From positions 546,750,711 to 546,814,710 of the forward strand of contig NC_057861.1 in the NCBI RefSeq assembly GCF_019393635.1: 64,000 bases of DNA, written 5' to 3'. Both the position numbers and the translations under genes were made by a program. Position 1 is the first letter of the stretch. Each line of letters begins with the position of its first letter. This DNA comes from Dromiciops gliroides (taxonomy: Eukaryota; Chordata; Mammalia; Microbiotheria; Microbiotheriidae). Under the pieces are notes generated by a model. The model did no database searches, was not told the DNA's origin, and was given only the letters and a program-made list of their open reading frames with translations. Positions 51,960-62,057 of the stretch are shown here, one piece after another.

Positions 51960-52430
51960 TCACCCATGAACTTGTCCCCATTTCTTTCTATTTATTTTAA
52001 ACATTTAAGTGATCTTCTTCATTGATATCATGTTCATTTCTGGATTTATCCCTCCCCCATTCTCTACCCAGCAAGCCATCCCTTGTAACAAAGAATAAAA
52101 AAGAGAGAGGAAAAAAAAACAGTTGAGCAAAACTAACAATATCAAATAGGTCTGACTGTTTACATAATGTTCTATACCTGTTACTCCCCATTTCTATTAC
52201 ATATATATATATATATTCATTTTTCTCATGTCTTCTTTGGCAACAAGCTTGTTCATGATGACTAAACATCATTTAGTTCCTTCCCCCTTCCTTTTTTTAT
52301 TTTGGTTCTTTCTGTTTATAGTGTTGAAGTCACTGTATATCTTGTTTCTGAGTTCTGCTTACTTCACAAGACATCAGTTCACAAGTCTTTCCACCTCTCT
52401 TTGATTTATTTATATTCATTATTTTTAATG
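51960..52430 (-). mobile_element. L1-like 3' sequence, antisense (old)
   Basis: TTCATTTCTGGATTTATCCC, CATCCCTTGTAACAAAGAAT, ACATAATGTTCTATACCTG, TGAGTTCTGCTTACTTCAC, CATCAGTTCACAAGTCTTTC. The last blocks are antisense to the L1 AACTGATGCAGAGTG segment. Includes (AT)n near 52200. Confidence 0.6.
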
Positions 52431-52770
52431 TTAACATATGCAGAAATAGAATCTAAGTAAATACATAAATAAATTTGAAAATTTCAGAAAGACCTAAATA
52501 CTTAGCTTAATTTACTAGACTTCTAAAACTGATTTCATTAATTATTTATATATTTTGTTTTTAAAATAGTTTTAGATTTTATGTATTATTGCATAATGAT
52601 GCTATTATAGAATGATGATATGATTATATAATATTATACATTATTATCTATGTATCCACATATTGATAAATGTTACATAGTATGTATTACTTATATATTT
52701 TGTGTATATTGATATGTTTATACATGTAAAAGAAAACTATTATCATTAATAGTAGTAGTAATAATAGTAG
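52431..52770. other. very AT-rich tract
   Basis: Over 300 bases of mostly A/T with ATTATATAATATTATAC and ATAGTAGTAGTAATAATAG. No feature called. Confidence 0.6.
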
Positions 52771-52774
52771 GTAG

Positions 52775-53013
52775 TATTCAAATAATGTTTTGATGTTTGC
52801 AAATTGCTTTACATGTTATCTCATTTAATCCTCACAACAACCCTGTGAAGTAAGTGCTATTATTATCCCCATTTTAGAAATGAGGAAACTGAGGCAGATA
52901 AGTTAAGAGACTTGGCCCAGGGTTATACAGCTAGGAAGGCTTGAAACCAGAATTTGAGTTTAGTTCTTACGGACTCCAAGTCTAGCACACAATCTATTGC
53001 ACCACCTCACTGC
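52775..53013 (-). mobile_element. MIR-type CORE-SINE, antisense
   Basis: GCAAATTGCTTTACATGTTA, TAATCCTCACAACAACCCTG, ATGAGGAAACTGAGGCAGA, AGGGTTATACAGCTAGGAAG. Confidence 0.87.
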
Positions 53014-53019
53014 AAAATT

Positions 53020-53460
53020 GAATGATGTTTAATGATCATGAACAAGCTTGTCCCCTTTATGCATATCACTTCTTACATCCTTCATGAAGCATCAGAAGAT
53101 GCTAATAATTTTGTTATATGACCACATGCAATTAAACCTGTTCTTATAATTGACTATTGTTTGATCCACCACAACTCCAAAGGATTCAGGATATAAAATG
53201 CTTTTCACCTGCAGATAGAGAATTTACAGTCTCAGAGCATAGATTGAAGCATATTTTTTTTCCTTTTAAAAATTTTCCTTTTTTGGTGGCGGGGGGGGGG
53301 CGGAAGATATGGCTTATGTAGAAATGTGTTTCTCAAGACTTCATATGTATAATGGATATCAATTTCTTGCCTTCTTAAAGGGTGGGGAAAAGGTTGCAGG
53401 GAGAAAATTTGAAACTGAAAATAAAAATAAAATTTTTAAAAATTTAAAAGATAAAACGAA
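53020..53460 (+). mobile_element. L1 3'UTR fragment
   Basis: From about 53165: CACAACTCCAAAGGATTCAG, GGCTTATGTAGAAATGTGTT, CTTCATATGTATAATGGATA, TTGCCTTCTTAAAGGGTGGG, A-rich end with AAAATAAAATTT. The part before 53160 is only weakly L1-like. Confidence 0.65.
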
Positions 53461-53464
53461 AAAA

Positions 53465-53865
53465 AGGACTATTGCTTGGACCTTTGTGATTTGCAATACT
53501 TTTATAACTTTCTGGAGTCCTTGAAATGGTATGTAACTGATACTCATGATCTCACATCACAAATGTATCTTGCTTATTTTCCCTTTAGATAAACATCCTG
53601 TTAATAATTTTAAACTTTTTTTAAAATTAAAACTTTAATGCAAACCTTGTAGTATTAGAAAATTTCTAGAACTTTATAGCAGGTTTCCACAAGAGTACAT
53701 AAGGTCCAGATTTGATCAAATTAGGATTCTTGGCTAACCAAGAATAATCTATGATGGATAACAAATCCTTTGAGTAGTCACATGCAAAGTAACAGATTTG
53801 TACTTGGAACAGATCTGAATACAAAATGTAATACTGAGTTTTTCAGTTTATTTACTTTCATAGGA
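53465..53865. other. no recognisable feature
   Basis: Unassigned AT-rich sequence. Confidence 0.5.
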
Positions 53866-53867
53866 CT

Positions 53868-54022
53868 TATATTTAGACCTAGAAGTGACCTGAGTAGCCA
53901 TCAAGTCTGGCACTCTCATTTTACAGTGAGGAAACTGAGACCCTGAGAGATTAACTGAATTGCCTTAAAATCATACAGGTTGAGTATCCAGACACAGGAT
54001 TTGAATCCAGGTCTTCTTTCTT
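53868..54022 (-). mobile_element. MIR fragment, antisense
   Basis: TACAGTGAGGAAACTGAGAC, GATTTGAATCCAGGTCTTCT. Confidence 0.7.
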
Positions 54023-54024
54023 CC

Positions 54025-54255
54025 AGGGCACATAGTTGGTGCAGTAAATAGAGTGCTGGCCCTGTAGTTGGGAACTCTTCATGAGTTCAAATACAGCCTC
54101 AGACACTTATCAGTGGTGTGACCATGGGCAAGCCACTTAAACCTGTTTGCTTCAGTTCCTCATCTGTAAAGTGAGGTATAGAAGGAAATGGCAAACCACT
54201 CCAGTGTCTTTGCCAAGAAAACAGAGCCAATCACTAATGAAAATAACTCACCACC
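54025..54255 (+). mobile_element. Mar1-type CORE-SINE
   Basis: TAGTTGGTGCAGTAAATAGA, TGGTGTGACCATGGGCAAGC, CTTCAGTTCCTCATCTGTAA, GGCAAACCACTCCAGTGTCT, AAGAAAACAGAGCCAA. Confidence 0.83.
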
Positions 54256-54868
54256 ACCAACTTCCTCATTCTAATTTCTTTTATTGGACCTTCATCCACA
54301 TCACACCTGCTTAACCATGAGTGTCTCACAGGGCTCTAACCTGGCTCTCCTCACTTTCCCCTTTGTACTACTTCCCTTGGTGAGCTCATCAACTCCCAGG
54401 GATTCAATTATCAAGTCCATGCTGATGATTCTCAAATCTACTAATCCAGTCTATACTTCTCCATTGAACAATATTCTTCAGTCTCCTCCTATTGGACACA
54501 TCCAATAGACATCTTAGACTCAACATGTCTGAACTCATTATCTTTTCATCCAAATCTTTCCCTCTTCTTAACTTCCCTATTATTTCTGGAGGTACTAACA
54601 TCCTCTCCATTATCTAGGCTTTGAACTAGGGATCATCCTCCAATCCTCCCTCTCTCTCACCGCCTCTATCCAATCTGTTGTCAATGCCTGTCAATTTTAC
54701 CTTTGTAGCATCTTTCATATATGCTCCCTTCTCTCCTCTGACACTGCCCAGTGCAGGTTCTTGTTACCTTGTTCTCCAACTATTGCCAATAGCCTGCTGT
54801 TAAGTGTTCCTGCTCCAGGCTCTCCTCTGCCCATTTGTCAAAACCATCTTCCTAAGACATGTTTTTCT

Positions 54869-55055
<187 letters not shown>

Positions 55056-55193
55056 TTTGCAGGGAAATGAGGGTTAAGTGACTAGCCCAGGGTCACACAG
55101 CTAGTAAGTGTCAAGTGACTGAGGCTGGATTTGAACTCAGGTCCTCCTGAATCCAGGGTCAGTGCTTTATCCACTGCGCCACCTAGCTGCCCC
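55056..55193 (-). mobile_element. WSINE1-like SINE, class A
   Basis: Complete. GGGAAATGAGGG end, GTGACTGAGG private change. Confidence 0.92.
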
Positions 55194-55601
55194 TGTCACA
55201 CACTTAATAAACTCCACTGATTCCCTTTCATCTGGAGTATCGAATATATCTTCTGTTTAGTATTGAATCCCCTCAATAAACCAGCCCCCCTTTCACCTTT
55301 CCAGTCTTTTTATGCCTTACATCCCTTCTTCTCCTTCCCCCAAAGAACTTTTTGACCCAGTGACAGTGACCTCCTTGCCCTTCCTCCCACACAATGTTCT
55401 ATTTTTAGACTATGCATCTTCATTGACCATTCCCCATTCCTGGAATGCTTTCCCTTCTCATGTCTGCCTCCTGGAGTTTCCTTCAAGTCCCATCTAAAAT
55501 CGTGCTTTCTAGAGGGACCCATTCCCCCTTTCTCTGTTGATTATCTCCAATCTATCCCATACACATCCTGTTTATACTTGGTGTACTTGGTATAGTTCAT
55601 T

Positions 55602-55750
55602 TTGGGGGAGGGGGGGCAGGGCAATGAGGATTAAGCGACTTGCCCAGGGTCATAGAGCTAGTAAGTATCAAGTGTCTGAGGTCAAATTTGAACTCAGGTC
55701 CTCCTGAATCCAAGACTGGTGCTTTATCCATTGCACCACCTAGCTGTCCC
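55602..55750 (-). mobile_element. WSINE1-like SINE, class A, diverged
   Basis: G-rich tail, GATTAAGCGACTTG, GTCATAGAGC, AGCTGTCCCC. Confidence 0.88.
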
Positions 55751-55779
55751 CTATTTTTAAAAAAATAATATTATTCTTA

Positions 55780-56225
55780 GAATATAAATTCTTCTTCTGG
55801 TTCTGTGAACTTTATACTGCATCAATTCATACGAGTCTTCCCATATTTTTCTGTACCTATGCTGTTCTTACTGTATAATAGTATTCCATTAAATTCATAT
55901 ATGAAAATATGTTCAGCTATTCCCAGTTGATGGACATCCCCTTAATTTCCAGTTTTTGTCCATATTTTTCTTCATTATATTTGTTTGATTAAATATTTCC
56001 CAATTATATGTAAAAACTTTTAACATTCATTTTTAAAAATTTTGAGTTCTAAATTCTTTCCCTCTCTTCTGCCCCTCTCCCCATACTTGTCAAGGCAAGC
56101 AATTTGGTATTATATATACATATATATATATATATATATGAAGTCATGTAAAATATATTTCCATGTTAGCATTGTTGCAAAAGAAAACAGACAAAAAATA
56201 CCCACAAAAAATAGTCTGTGAAACA
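55780..56225 (-). mobile_element. L1 3'-end, antisense
   Basis: 55800-55970 is ORF2-end region (TGCATCAATTCATACGAGTC, AGTATTCCATTAAATTCATA, CAGTTGATGGACATCCCC). 55990-56220 is 3'UTR (CAATTATATGTAAAAACTTT, GTCAAGGCAAGCAATTTGG), with an (AT)n at 56115-56140. Confidence 0.75.
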
Positions 56226-57295
56226 GACTTGTGGCAGTTGAGATTAACAATGCTCCAAGGCAGATTAATCTGGGCCCTTTGGGCAAAAGGAATATAAAAA
56301 TAGTTTTTGAGACCTTTTTGGAAAGTCCCCAAGACTCTCAGGGATCCTCCTTGCTAGTGGCTTTGATTTGCTTGTATCTTCCAAGCTGCTTTTAAAACAC
56401 CTTCAGTACTGTTTATACATGTGGATAGTGAATACGATTTTAATTAAAGGACTGTTGGTTTAAGTCCTGACTCATAGTAATTCATAATACAAGATGCAGG
56501 ATAGTGACAACAACAGGACTGGCTGTTTGTATAAACTAATAGACAAGTTTGGAACCCTGGAATTCAAGCTTCTAGAAGATAAGGAGTGGAAGCCTATAGT
56601 CAAGCCCCCGGGAGGAAATTGCTCGGAGCGGAAGAGAACCTCTTGGTGTCAGCTTCAGACCTTCATCCTGGTCCCCTTCCCCCTTCCCTTGAACAGAGGA
56701 GGACCTTGGGTACACCAATAAACAGACATCTCATTGGACATCTCATTATCATACTTGCAGAATCCCCAGAAGATCTGAGGCAATATCTGTAAGGGGAGCC
56801 ACAGAAACACTGGATGAGGTGAGGAAAGACGGAGTTAAGATTCTTCAAGGAACACCACAGAAAAGCTATACCAGAACTAAAGGAAGGATCTTGAGAACTT
56901 CAGCAAAAGGATTTTCAGAAACTGTGAGTCCTGTGTGCTGTAAGCATGTGCCTACTTTCCCATGAACTTTGTATGTGCTGGTGGGAGAATGTGTTGAAGA
57001 CTTTTGGGGGATGTTTTGTACCAACAGTTCTAAGGATTCCATCTTTGTAAATACTGTTCCTAATGGCTAATTAAATCTGGCTAACTAATTGGTAACCACT
57101 GATAATCAAAAGGTTAAGCACACTATTGAGAGCAAAAGTATTGGAAAGAAATCCTGAATCTCTTGCTGTTCCCTAGAGCCCTCAAGGGAGATGGAATATC
57201 TGAACTCTGTATACCTTAGAGTGCCAAATATAGGTTGTCTGAGGCATATGCTGCATTAACTAATCAGACTGGTGAGCAGACTTGGTTTGCTTGCT
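56226..57295. other. largest unassigned block (about 1.07 kb)
   Basis: No SINE, L1, L2 or Mar1 homology seen. Two overlapping plus-strand ORFs (56494-56721, 56586-56792) have no recognised domain. The right part (ATTAAATCTGGCTAACTAAT, AAAGAAATCCTGAATCTC) has an ERV LTR feel, but no TG...CA/TSD pair is established. Could be a unique or ERV-derived segment. Confidence 0.4.
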
Positions 57296-57299
57296 TTGT

Positions 57300-57420
57300 A
57301 TACATTTGTTTGCATGTCATCTCCTCCATTAGAGTGTAAGCTTTTTAAGGGCAAGGACTGTCCTTTGTCTCTTTTTTATAACCTCAATACTTAACACTGT
57401 TACTAGTAGGCACTTTAATA
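57300..57420 (+). mobile_element. L2 LINE 3' end, sense
   Basis: TTAGAGTGTAAGCTTTTTAA, GGGCAAGGACTGTCC, GTAGGCACTTTAATA. Confidence 0.75.
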
Positions 57421-57424
57421 CAGG

Positions 57425-57492
57425 ACTTCTTAAACTTTTTCTGCTCATGAGCCCTTTTCACCCAAGAGAGTTTTACATGACCCCAGGTTTAT
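57425..57492 (+). mobile_element. hAT-like fragment (left end)
   Basis: GGACTTCTTAAACTTTTTCT, CATGAGCCCTTTTCACCC, TGACCCCAGGTTTATA: left end of the element seen at 59905 and, inverted, at 16268. Confidence 0.6.
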
Positions 57493-57765
57493 ACCACTGA
57501 TTCTATTCCCATCTTTTGTCATCTTTGCCAATTTGTTGCATATGAGGTGAAATCTTGTTTTGATTTTTGTTTCACTTATTCCTAATGATCTGGAGTAATT
57601 TTTCTTGGGCTTGTTAATGGTTTGCAATTCTTTTTCAACTTTTGAAAATAAATTTTTATTAATAGCTTGTGATTTTGCATCTTCTAAATTTCCTCCTATA
57701 TTTCTCCTTTTGTTCATTCCCTCCCCAGAAGGCCATCCCTTTTAACAAAGATTTTTTTTAAATCT
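57493..57765 (-). mobile_element. LINE-like antisense fragment
   Basis: GTTGCATATGAGGTGAAATC, TCACTTATTCCTAATGATC, AAGGCCATCCCTTTTAACAA. The last block recurs near 52075 (CATCCCTTGTAACAAAG), so it belongs to the same antisense L1-like family. Confidence 0.5.
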
Positions 57766-57779
57766 ATCAAATGTATTTG

Positions 57780-57914
57780 TTTGTTTGTTTTTAGTGAGGC
57801 AATTGGGGTTAAGTGACTTGCCCAGGGTCACACAGCTAGTAAGTGTTAAGTGTGTGAGGCCGGATTTGAACTCAGGTACTCCTGACTCCAGGGCCGGTGC
57901 TCTATCCACTGCAC
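57780..57914 (-). mobile_element. WSINE1-like SINE, class B, 5'-truncated
   Basis: The first about 19 bases of the head and part of the A box are missing (ends CTCTATCCACTGCA), yet TSD TATCAAATGTATTT flanks it (57766-57779 and about 57915). Confidence 0.9.
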
Positions 57915-57984
57915 TATCAAATGTATTTTTAAAAAAATATTGTTCTTATAGTATAAATTCTTCTTCTGGTTCTGTATATACCTG

Positions 57985-58128
57985 TGGTCGCATAAAAATT
58001 TCTTGGGTAAAAAGTTTTAAAATAGACACACATAACCTTTTACTGTTGCCAAATTTTTTTGCGATCCCCACATCCAATTACAGGACCCCAGATGGGGTCA
58101 CAACCCACAGTTTAAAACGCTTTGCTTT
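57985..58128. mobile_element. hAT-like fragment, rearranged
   Basis: CACATAACCTTTTACTGTTG, CCAAATTTTTTTGCGATCCC, CAGATGGGGTCACAACCCAC, AGTTTAAAACGC. The left 30 bases (GGTCGCATAAAAATTTCTTG) are in the opposite sense to the rest. Confidence 0.6.
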
Positions 58129-58848
58129 AATAAATGTTTATTGGTCAATTTATTGGTTGGTTGCCTCTTCTGCTGCTGGAACAACAACAAGGAGTTGAAT
58201 TTGCAAGAGAATCCAGGTGTCCAGATCAAACACACACTTTTGGCTGCCTGATGTTGTTTCCAGCCAATACAAGTTGTGTGTTTCCAGTTTCCAGTTTTGC
58301 AGAGTCTTTGGCCCTTAGCCTAGGAATATTAAAACATGCCCCCCACCCACCCACCGACACACACACACACCCTAAAGAGCCATAAAGTTCTACTCTCAAA
58401 CTAATTCTATTTTTGTTATCAGCATCGTCACAGTCATCATCAGGGTCACTTTTTTCTCCTGTGGGCAAGAGCAACAGCTGTCCTGCTGAGAGATCAGGGT
58501 TTAAAAAAAAAAAAGGCAGATGGCTCTCTTCCAAGCTCTATTAGCTGCTATTTGAGGCGTACAAATACTGTCCTTGATCAGTCTTCTGGGCAATAGTGTT
58601 CAAATAACTTTTCCTATCAGGCACAGAAAGTGCTTTGACGTTCTAGTTCACTAACAATTACAGGCTATTCTGGGAGAGGACCTTTTTCAGTCTTAGTTGA
58701 TCAAAAACTCGGCCATGCTCAACTTGACTCATAGAAACCTCTTAATTGCTTTCTATGATGAGTTATAAAGGATAGACTTCAAAGTCCTTAACAGAAATGT
58801 GTCAAGGTAAAACACTCCCCATGGTGTTCCTTTAAAGTAAATCTAATT
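58129..58848. other. no recognisable feature
   Basis: About 720 bases that look single-copy, with a C/CA-rich tract at 58338-58372. The minus-strand ORF at 58226-58534 (102 codons) has no known domain. Confidence 0.45.
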
Positions 58849-58997
58849 GGGCAGCTAGGTGGGGCAGTGGATAAAACACTGGGCTTGGATTCAGGAGGAC
58901 CTGAGTTCAAATCCAGCCTCAGACACTTGACACTAGTTGTGTGACCCTGGGCAAGTCACTTATCCCTCACTATCACACCAAAAAAGAAAAAATAAAG
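58849..58997 (+). mobile_element. WSINE1-like SINE, class A
   Basis: TSD AAAGTAAATCTAAT versus AAAGTGAATCTAAT. CACTTACTAGC shortened to CACTAG. Confidence 0.9.
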
Positions 58998-59009
58998 TGA
59001 ATCTAATCT

Positions 59010-59135
59010 GGGGGCAACTAGGTGGCCCTGGATTCAGGAGGACCTGAATTCAAATGCAGCCTCAGACACTTGACACTTACTAGCTGTGCGACCCTGGGCA
59101 AGTCATTTAACCCCAATTGCCTCACAAAAAGAAAG
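59010..59135 (+). mobile_element. WSINE1-like SINE, class B, head-deleted (left arm of a pair)
   Basis: GGTGG joins directly to CCCTGGATTCAGG; the CACAGTGGATAGAGCACCGG part is missing. Its tail meets that of the next copy. Confidence 0.88.
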
Positions 59136-59141
59136 AAAGAG

Positions 59142-59245
59142 AGGCAATTGGGGTTAAGTGACTTGCCCAGGGTCACACAGCCAGTAAGTGTTAAGTGTCT
59201 GAGGCCGGATTTGAACTCAGGTCCTCCTGACTCCAGGGCTGGTGA
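59142..59245 (-). mobile_element. WSINE1-like SINE, class B, head-truncated (right arm of a pair)
   Basis: Inverted, tail to tail with 59010-59135, separated by AAAGAAAGAAAG. Ends at GGGCTGGTG; the head is missing. Confidence 0.88.
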
Positions 59246-59304
59246 CGTAGAAGATCAGTTATGCCAGCAGCAGCAGGGCAGATGGCCAGTCTCTCCTTGG
59301 TCTT

Positions 59305-59440
59305 TTTTTTTGTGAGGCAGTTGGGGTTAAGTGACTTGCCCAGGGTCACACAGCTAGTAAGTGTGTGTTAAGTGTCTGAGGCCAGATTTGAACTCAGGTC
59401 CTGAGTTCAAATCTGACCTCAGATACTTAATACTTATATT
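59305..59440. mobile_element. SINE foldback (head-to-head inverted partial SINEs)
   Basis: 59305-59398 is antisense SINE 3' part to the B-box region; 59400-59440 is the same B-box/middle part in sense. Together they form an inverted repeat (arms 59376-59398 and 59400-59422, one mismatch, one-base spacer). Confidence 0.9.
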
Positions 59441-59445
59441 TTGAA

Positions 59446-59843
59446 ACTAGGCATGGGAATGAAAAGGTGACATGTGCAGAAAAGGCCAAATTTGTCCCCA
59501 GATTCACCTTATGACATGTAAACCCCCAAAACACACCTCCACTGAAAAAGGTACCGGCCTTGGGGGTTGTCTCAAGCCCCTAAGAACTCTAAATTAGAAT
59601 AAGCCCTCCCCTGTACCTCCCTAAAGTGGAGATTATTATAATGAGACTGATAATCAATTTATCCATACTATAAATATAATTATCTTTTCCTTCCCTATTC
59701 GAGAGATACCTTTCCACTTTTCTGGTTCTCTCCCGTTGATCACTCACAATATTGCAATAAAACTTCGGAAACTGAGTCACTGAGCCTTGTAATTCTTTTG
59801 GGGTGACTCATGATCAATTTGACCCTAAATCCATCCCACATCA
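59446..59843 (+). mobile_element. partial LTR (family 1), sense
   Basis: Reverse complement of 46181-46640. Contains CATGTAAACCCCCAAAACAC, TGCAATAAAACTTCGG (AATAAA at about 59755) and ends CCCACATCA at 59843. The U3 5' part is missing. Confidence 0.85.
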
Positions 59844-59904
59844 TGATTAATAATAAAATCAACATTACTTTTGTTCCTATGAAAAACATGCTCATTCCCT
59901 ATGC

Positions 59905-60091
59905 CAGGGTTCTTAAATTTTTTCCATTCATGACCCTTTTTTCCCCGAGAAATTTTTATGGAAGCCCAGATATATAGGTATATAAAATAGGTAAAAATAA
60001 CCTTTTGCCGTTGCCAAATTTTTTCTGACCTCCCACATTCAGTTATGTAATCCTATATGGGACTTTGATGCATAGTTTAAGATTTGCCCTG
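59905..60091 (+). mobile_element. hAT-like nonautonomous element
   Basis: CAGGGTTCTTAAATTT at the left, GTTTAAGATTTGCCCTG at the right, interior CCTTTTGCCGTTGCCAAATT shared with 16268-16437. No convincing TSD. Confidence 0.7.
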
Positions 60092-60094
60092 TGC

Positions 60095-60420
60095 TACCCT
60101 ACTCGTAATCCCAGTTATTTAAAATCTCTATCACCTGGGCTGAAATTCCTTTTCCTGGCAACCACTATCCAATTCCTCATATCCCTTCGTATCAGTCCTT
60201 TCTCTCCCACGTCCTAATCCCATTCTACCTACCCTTCCAATGTCCCCTTTTGAACCCATTCTATTGGTAACTACTCTTCTTATTAACCCTATACTCTCCC
60301 TGGCCCTCATTATTCTATAAATGATGCAACATGTAAAAAGCACTTTGCAAACCATAAAGCCTTTATAGGAATGCCCAAAAGTCTTAGTGCTGTTTCAGAT
60401 TATAGTTTAAAACTACACTG
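60095..60420. other. pyrimidine-rich unassigned sequence
   Basis: CT-rich on the plus strand to about 60310, then CAACATGTAAAAAGCACTTTGC, a MIR 3' scrap. Nothing else recognised. Confidence 0.45.
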
Positions 60421-60427
60421 GTTATAA

Positions 60428-60580
60428 AGGCAGCTAGATGGCACAGTGGATAAAGCACTGACCCTGGATTCAGGAGGACCTCAGTTCAAACCCAGCCTCA
60501 GACACTTGACATTTACTAGCCGTGTGACCTGGGCAAGTCACTTAATCCTCATTGCCTTGCAAAACAAAAAACAACAACAA
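60428..60580 (+). mobile_element. WSINE1-like SINE, class A
   Basis: Complete, GGCAGCTAGATGGCACAG head, CAACAACAA tail. Confidence 0.9.
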
Positions 60581-60699
60581 CAATGAAACCCATGCTGGTT
60601 ATTATTAAAGTAAACATATTAAACTAATTATTAAATTATTTAACTGGTATAAAAACATACAAGTTATTATTATTATTATTTTGTACTTATATGTGTACA

Positions 60700-60885
60700 T
60701 GTTATTATCATCATCTCCCTCCCCATATCACCCCCTACTGAAATGAAACTCCTTGAGGTAAATGTCTTTATTTCTACTACCACCCCCTTCTCTTTGCACT
60801 ACAACTAGAATGGCTCTAGAACTTTGTACACACTTCTCATAGCACCTAGAACAATGCTTGGAAGGAGTAGGCACTTAATTGAAAT
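60700..60885 (+). mobile_element. L2 LINE 3' end, sense
   Basis: TGAAATGAAACTCCTTGAGG, TCATAGCACCTAGAACAATG, GGAGTAGGCACTTAATTG. Confidence 0.65.
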
Positions 60886-61083
60886 TATTATCTCATTTGA
60901 TCTTCACAACAACTTTGGAAAGTAGGTGCTATTATTATCTCCATTTTAAAGGTGAGGAAACTGAGGCAATCATTAAGTAACCTTCCCAGGGTCACATAGC
61001 TATTAAGTGTTGGAAGTCAGATTTGAATTCAGGTCTTCCTGACTTCAGGCTCAGCACTTTATCCACAGTCACTTGGTTGCTCC
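60886..61083 (-). mobile_element. MIR, antisense
   Basis: TTGATCTTCACAACAACTTT, GGTGAGGAAACTGAGGCAAT, CCAGGGTCACATAGCTATTA, head CAGTCACTTGGTTGC. Confidence 0.85.
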
Positions 61084-61234
61084 TACAATATATATCTGTA
61101 TGGAGATATAAAAATATATTTTATCTATGTGTATATATATATAGATAAGCATTATATATGCATAGATACATGATACACATTACACATATACCCATACATA
61201 TGTATATGTATATCCATAGATATACATTATACTC

Positions 61235-61235
<1 letters not shown>
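61084..61235. repeat. AT/TATA-rich low-complexity
   Basis: Dense TATATA/CATATA steps, leading into the microsatellite cluster. Confidence 0.8.
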
Positions 61236-61308
<73 letters not shown>

Positions 61309-61378
61309 GCAGAAACAGAGACAGAGACAGAGACAGAGACAGAGACAGAGACAGAGACAGAGACAGAGACAGAGACTG
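61236..61378. repeat. compound microsatellite (TG)n(AG)n(ACAGAG)n
   Basis: TG units 61236-61251, GA units to about 61304, then about eleven ACAGAG hexamers 61312-61377. The R-E and T-E repeat ORF and its complement are artefacts. Confidence 0.96.
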
Positions 61379-61660
61379 GAAGGCCAGAACTTGGAGCAAT
61401 AGGTTGGAAGCTGCCAAAAGATAAATTTAAGATTAAACTTAAAAAACAAACTTCCTAATGATAAGAGCTATACAAAAGAGGAAGGAATTGGTTTCTGAAG
61501 CTAGTGGATTCCCCTTCACTGGAGGAGATAGCCTTTCAATTGAATTTCCCTGGGGATTTTTTTTTTCCAGGCACGGGTTGGAGTAGATGGCCAATAAGAT
61601 CCCTCTCAACTTTGAAATTCTGTGATTCTATGTTTTGTTTTGTTTTTTGTTAGGAATGCC
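61379..61660. other. mostly unassigned, MIR 3' scrap
   Basis: GGAGTAGATGGCCAATAAGA and CTTTGAAATTCTGTGATTCT at 61580-61635 are MIR-like; the rest is unassigned. Confidence 0.5.
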
Positions 61661-61661
61661 T

Positions 61662-61804
61662 TTTTTTTTTGGTGAGGCAAATGGGGTTAAGTGACTTGCC
61701 TAAATCACACAGCTAATAAGTGTCAAGTGTCTGAGGCTGGATTTGAACTCAGATCCTCCTGAATCCAGGGCCAGTGCTCTATCCACTGCACCACCTAGCT
61801 GCCC
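61662..61804 (-). mobile_element. WSINE1-like SINE, mixed class
   Basis: Gap in the CORE (GCCTAAATCACAC). TSD about GGAATGCCTT versus GGAATGTCTT. Confidence 0.9.
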
Positions 61805-61809
61805 CTGGA

Positions 61810-61945
61810 ATGTCTTATTGATATTGCACTGTTGTTCCAATGCTCCTCTCTTTTCCCTCATCCTCCATAAGATTCGTGAGAGCAGGAACAGATTTTTTGG
61901 CTTGCATTCACATTTTGGTATATAGCTTAATAAATAAATGTTTTC
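61810..61945 (+). mobile_element. L2 LINE 3' end, sense
   Basis: ATAAGATTCGTGAGAGCAGG and AGCTTAATAAATAAATG in L2 3' order. Confidence 0.55.
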
Positions 61946-61964
61946 CAGATTGGAGTTTGAGCAT

Positions 61965-62057
61965 ATAATACAACAAATTTATTAAGCACCTATGATGTGC
62001 CAGGCACTGGGCTAAGTGCTAGGTGTGCAGATAAGAAAAAGACAGTTCTTACTGTTA
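61965..62057 (-). mobile_element. L2/MIR 3' end, antisense
   Basis: AATTTATTAAGCACCTATGA, TGTGCCAGGCACTGGGC, GCAGATAAGAAAAAGACAG. Interrupted by the next LTR. Confidence 0.65.

Noticed and set aside
59022..59315. 97-codon ORF spanning two SINEs
   Set aside because: It is translation across the tail-to-tail SINE pair.
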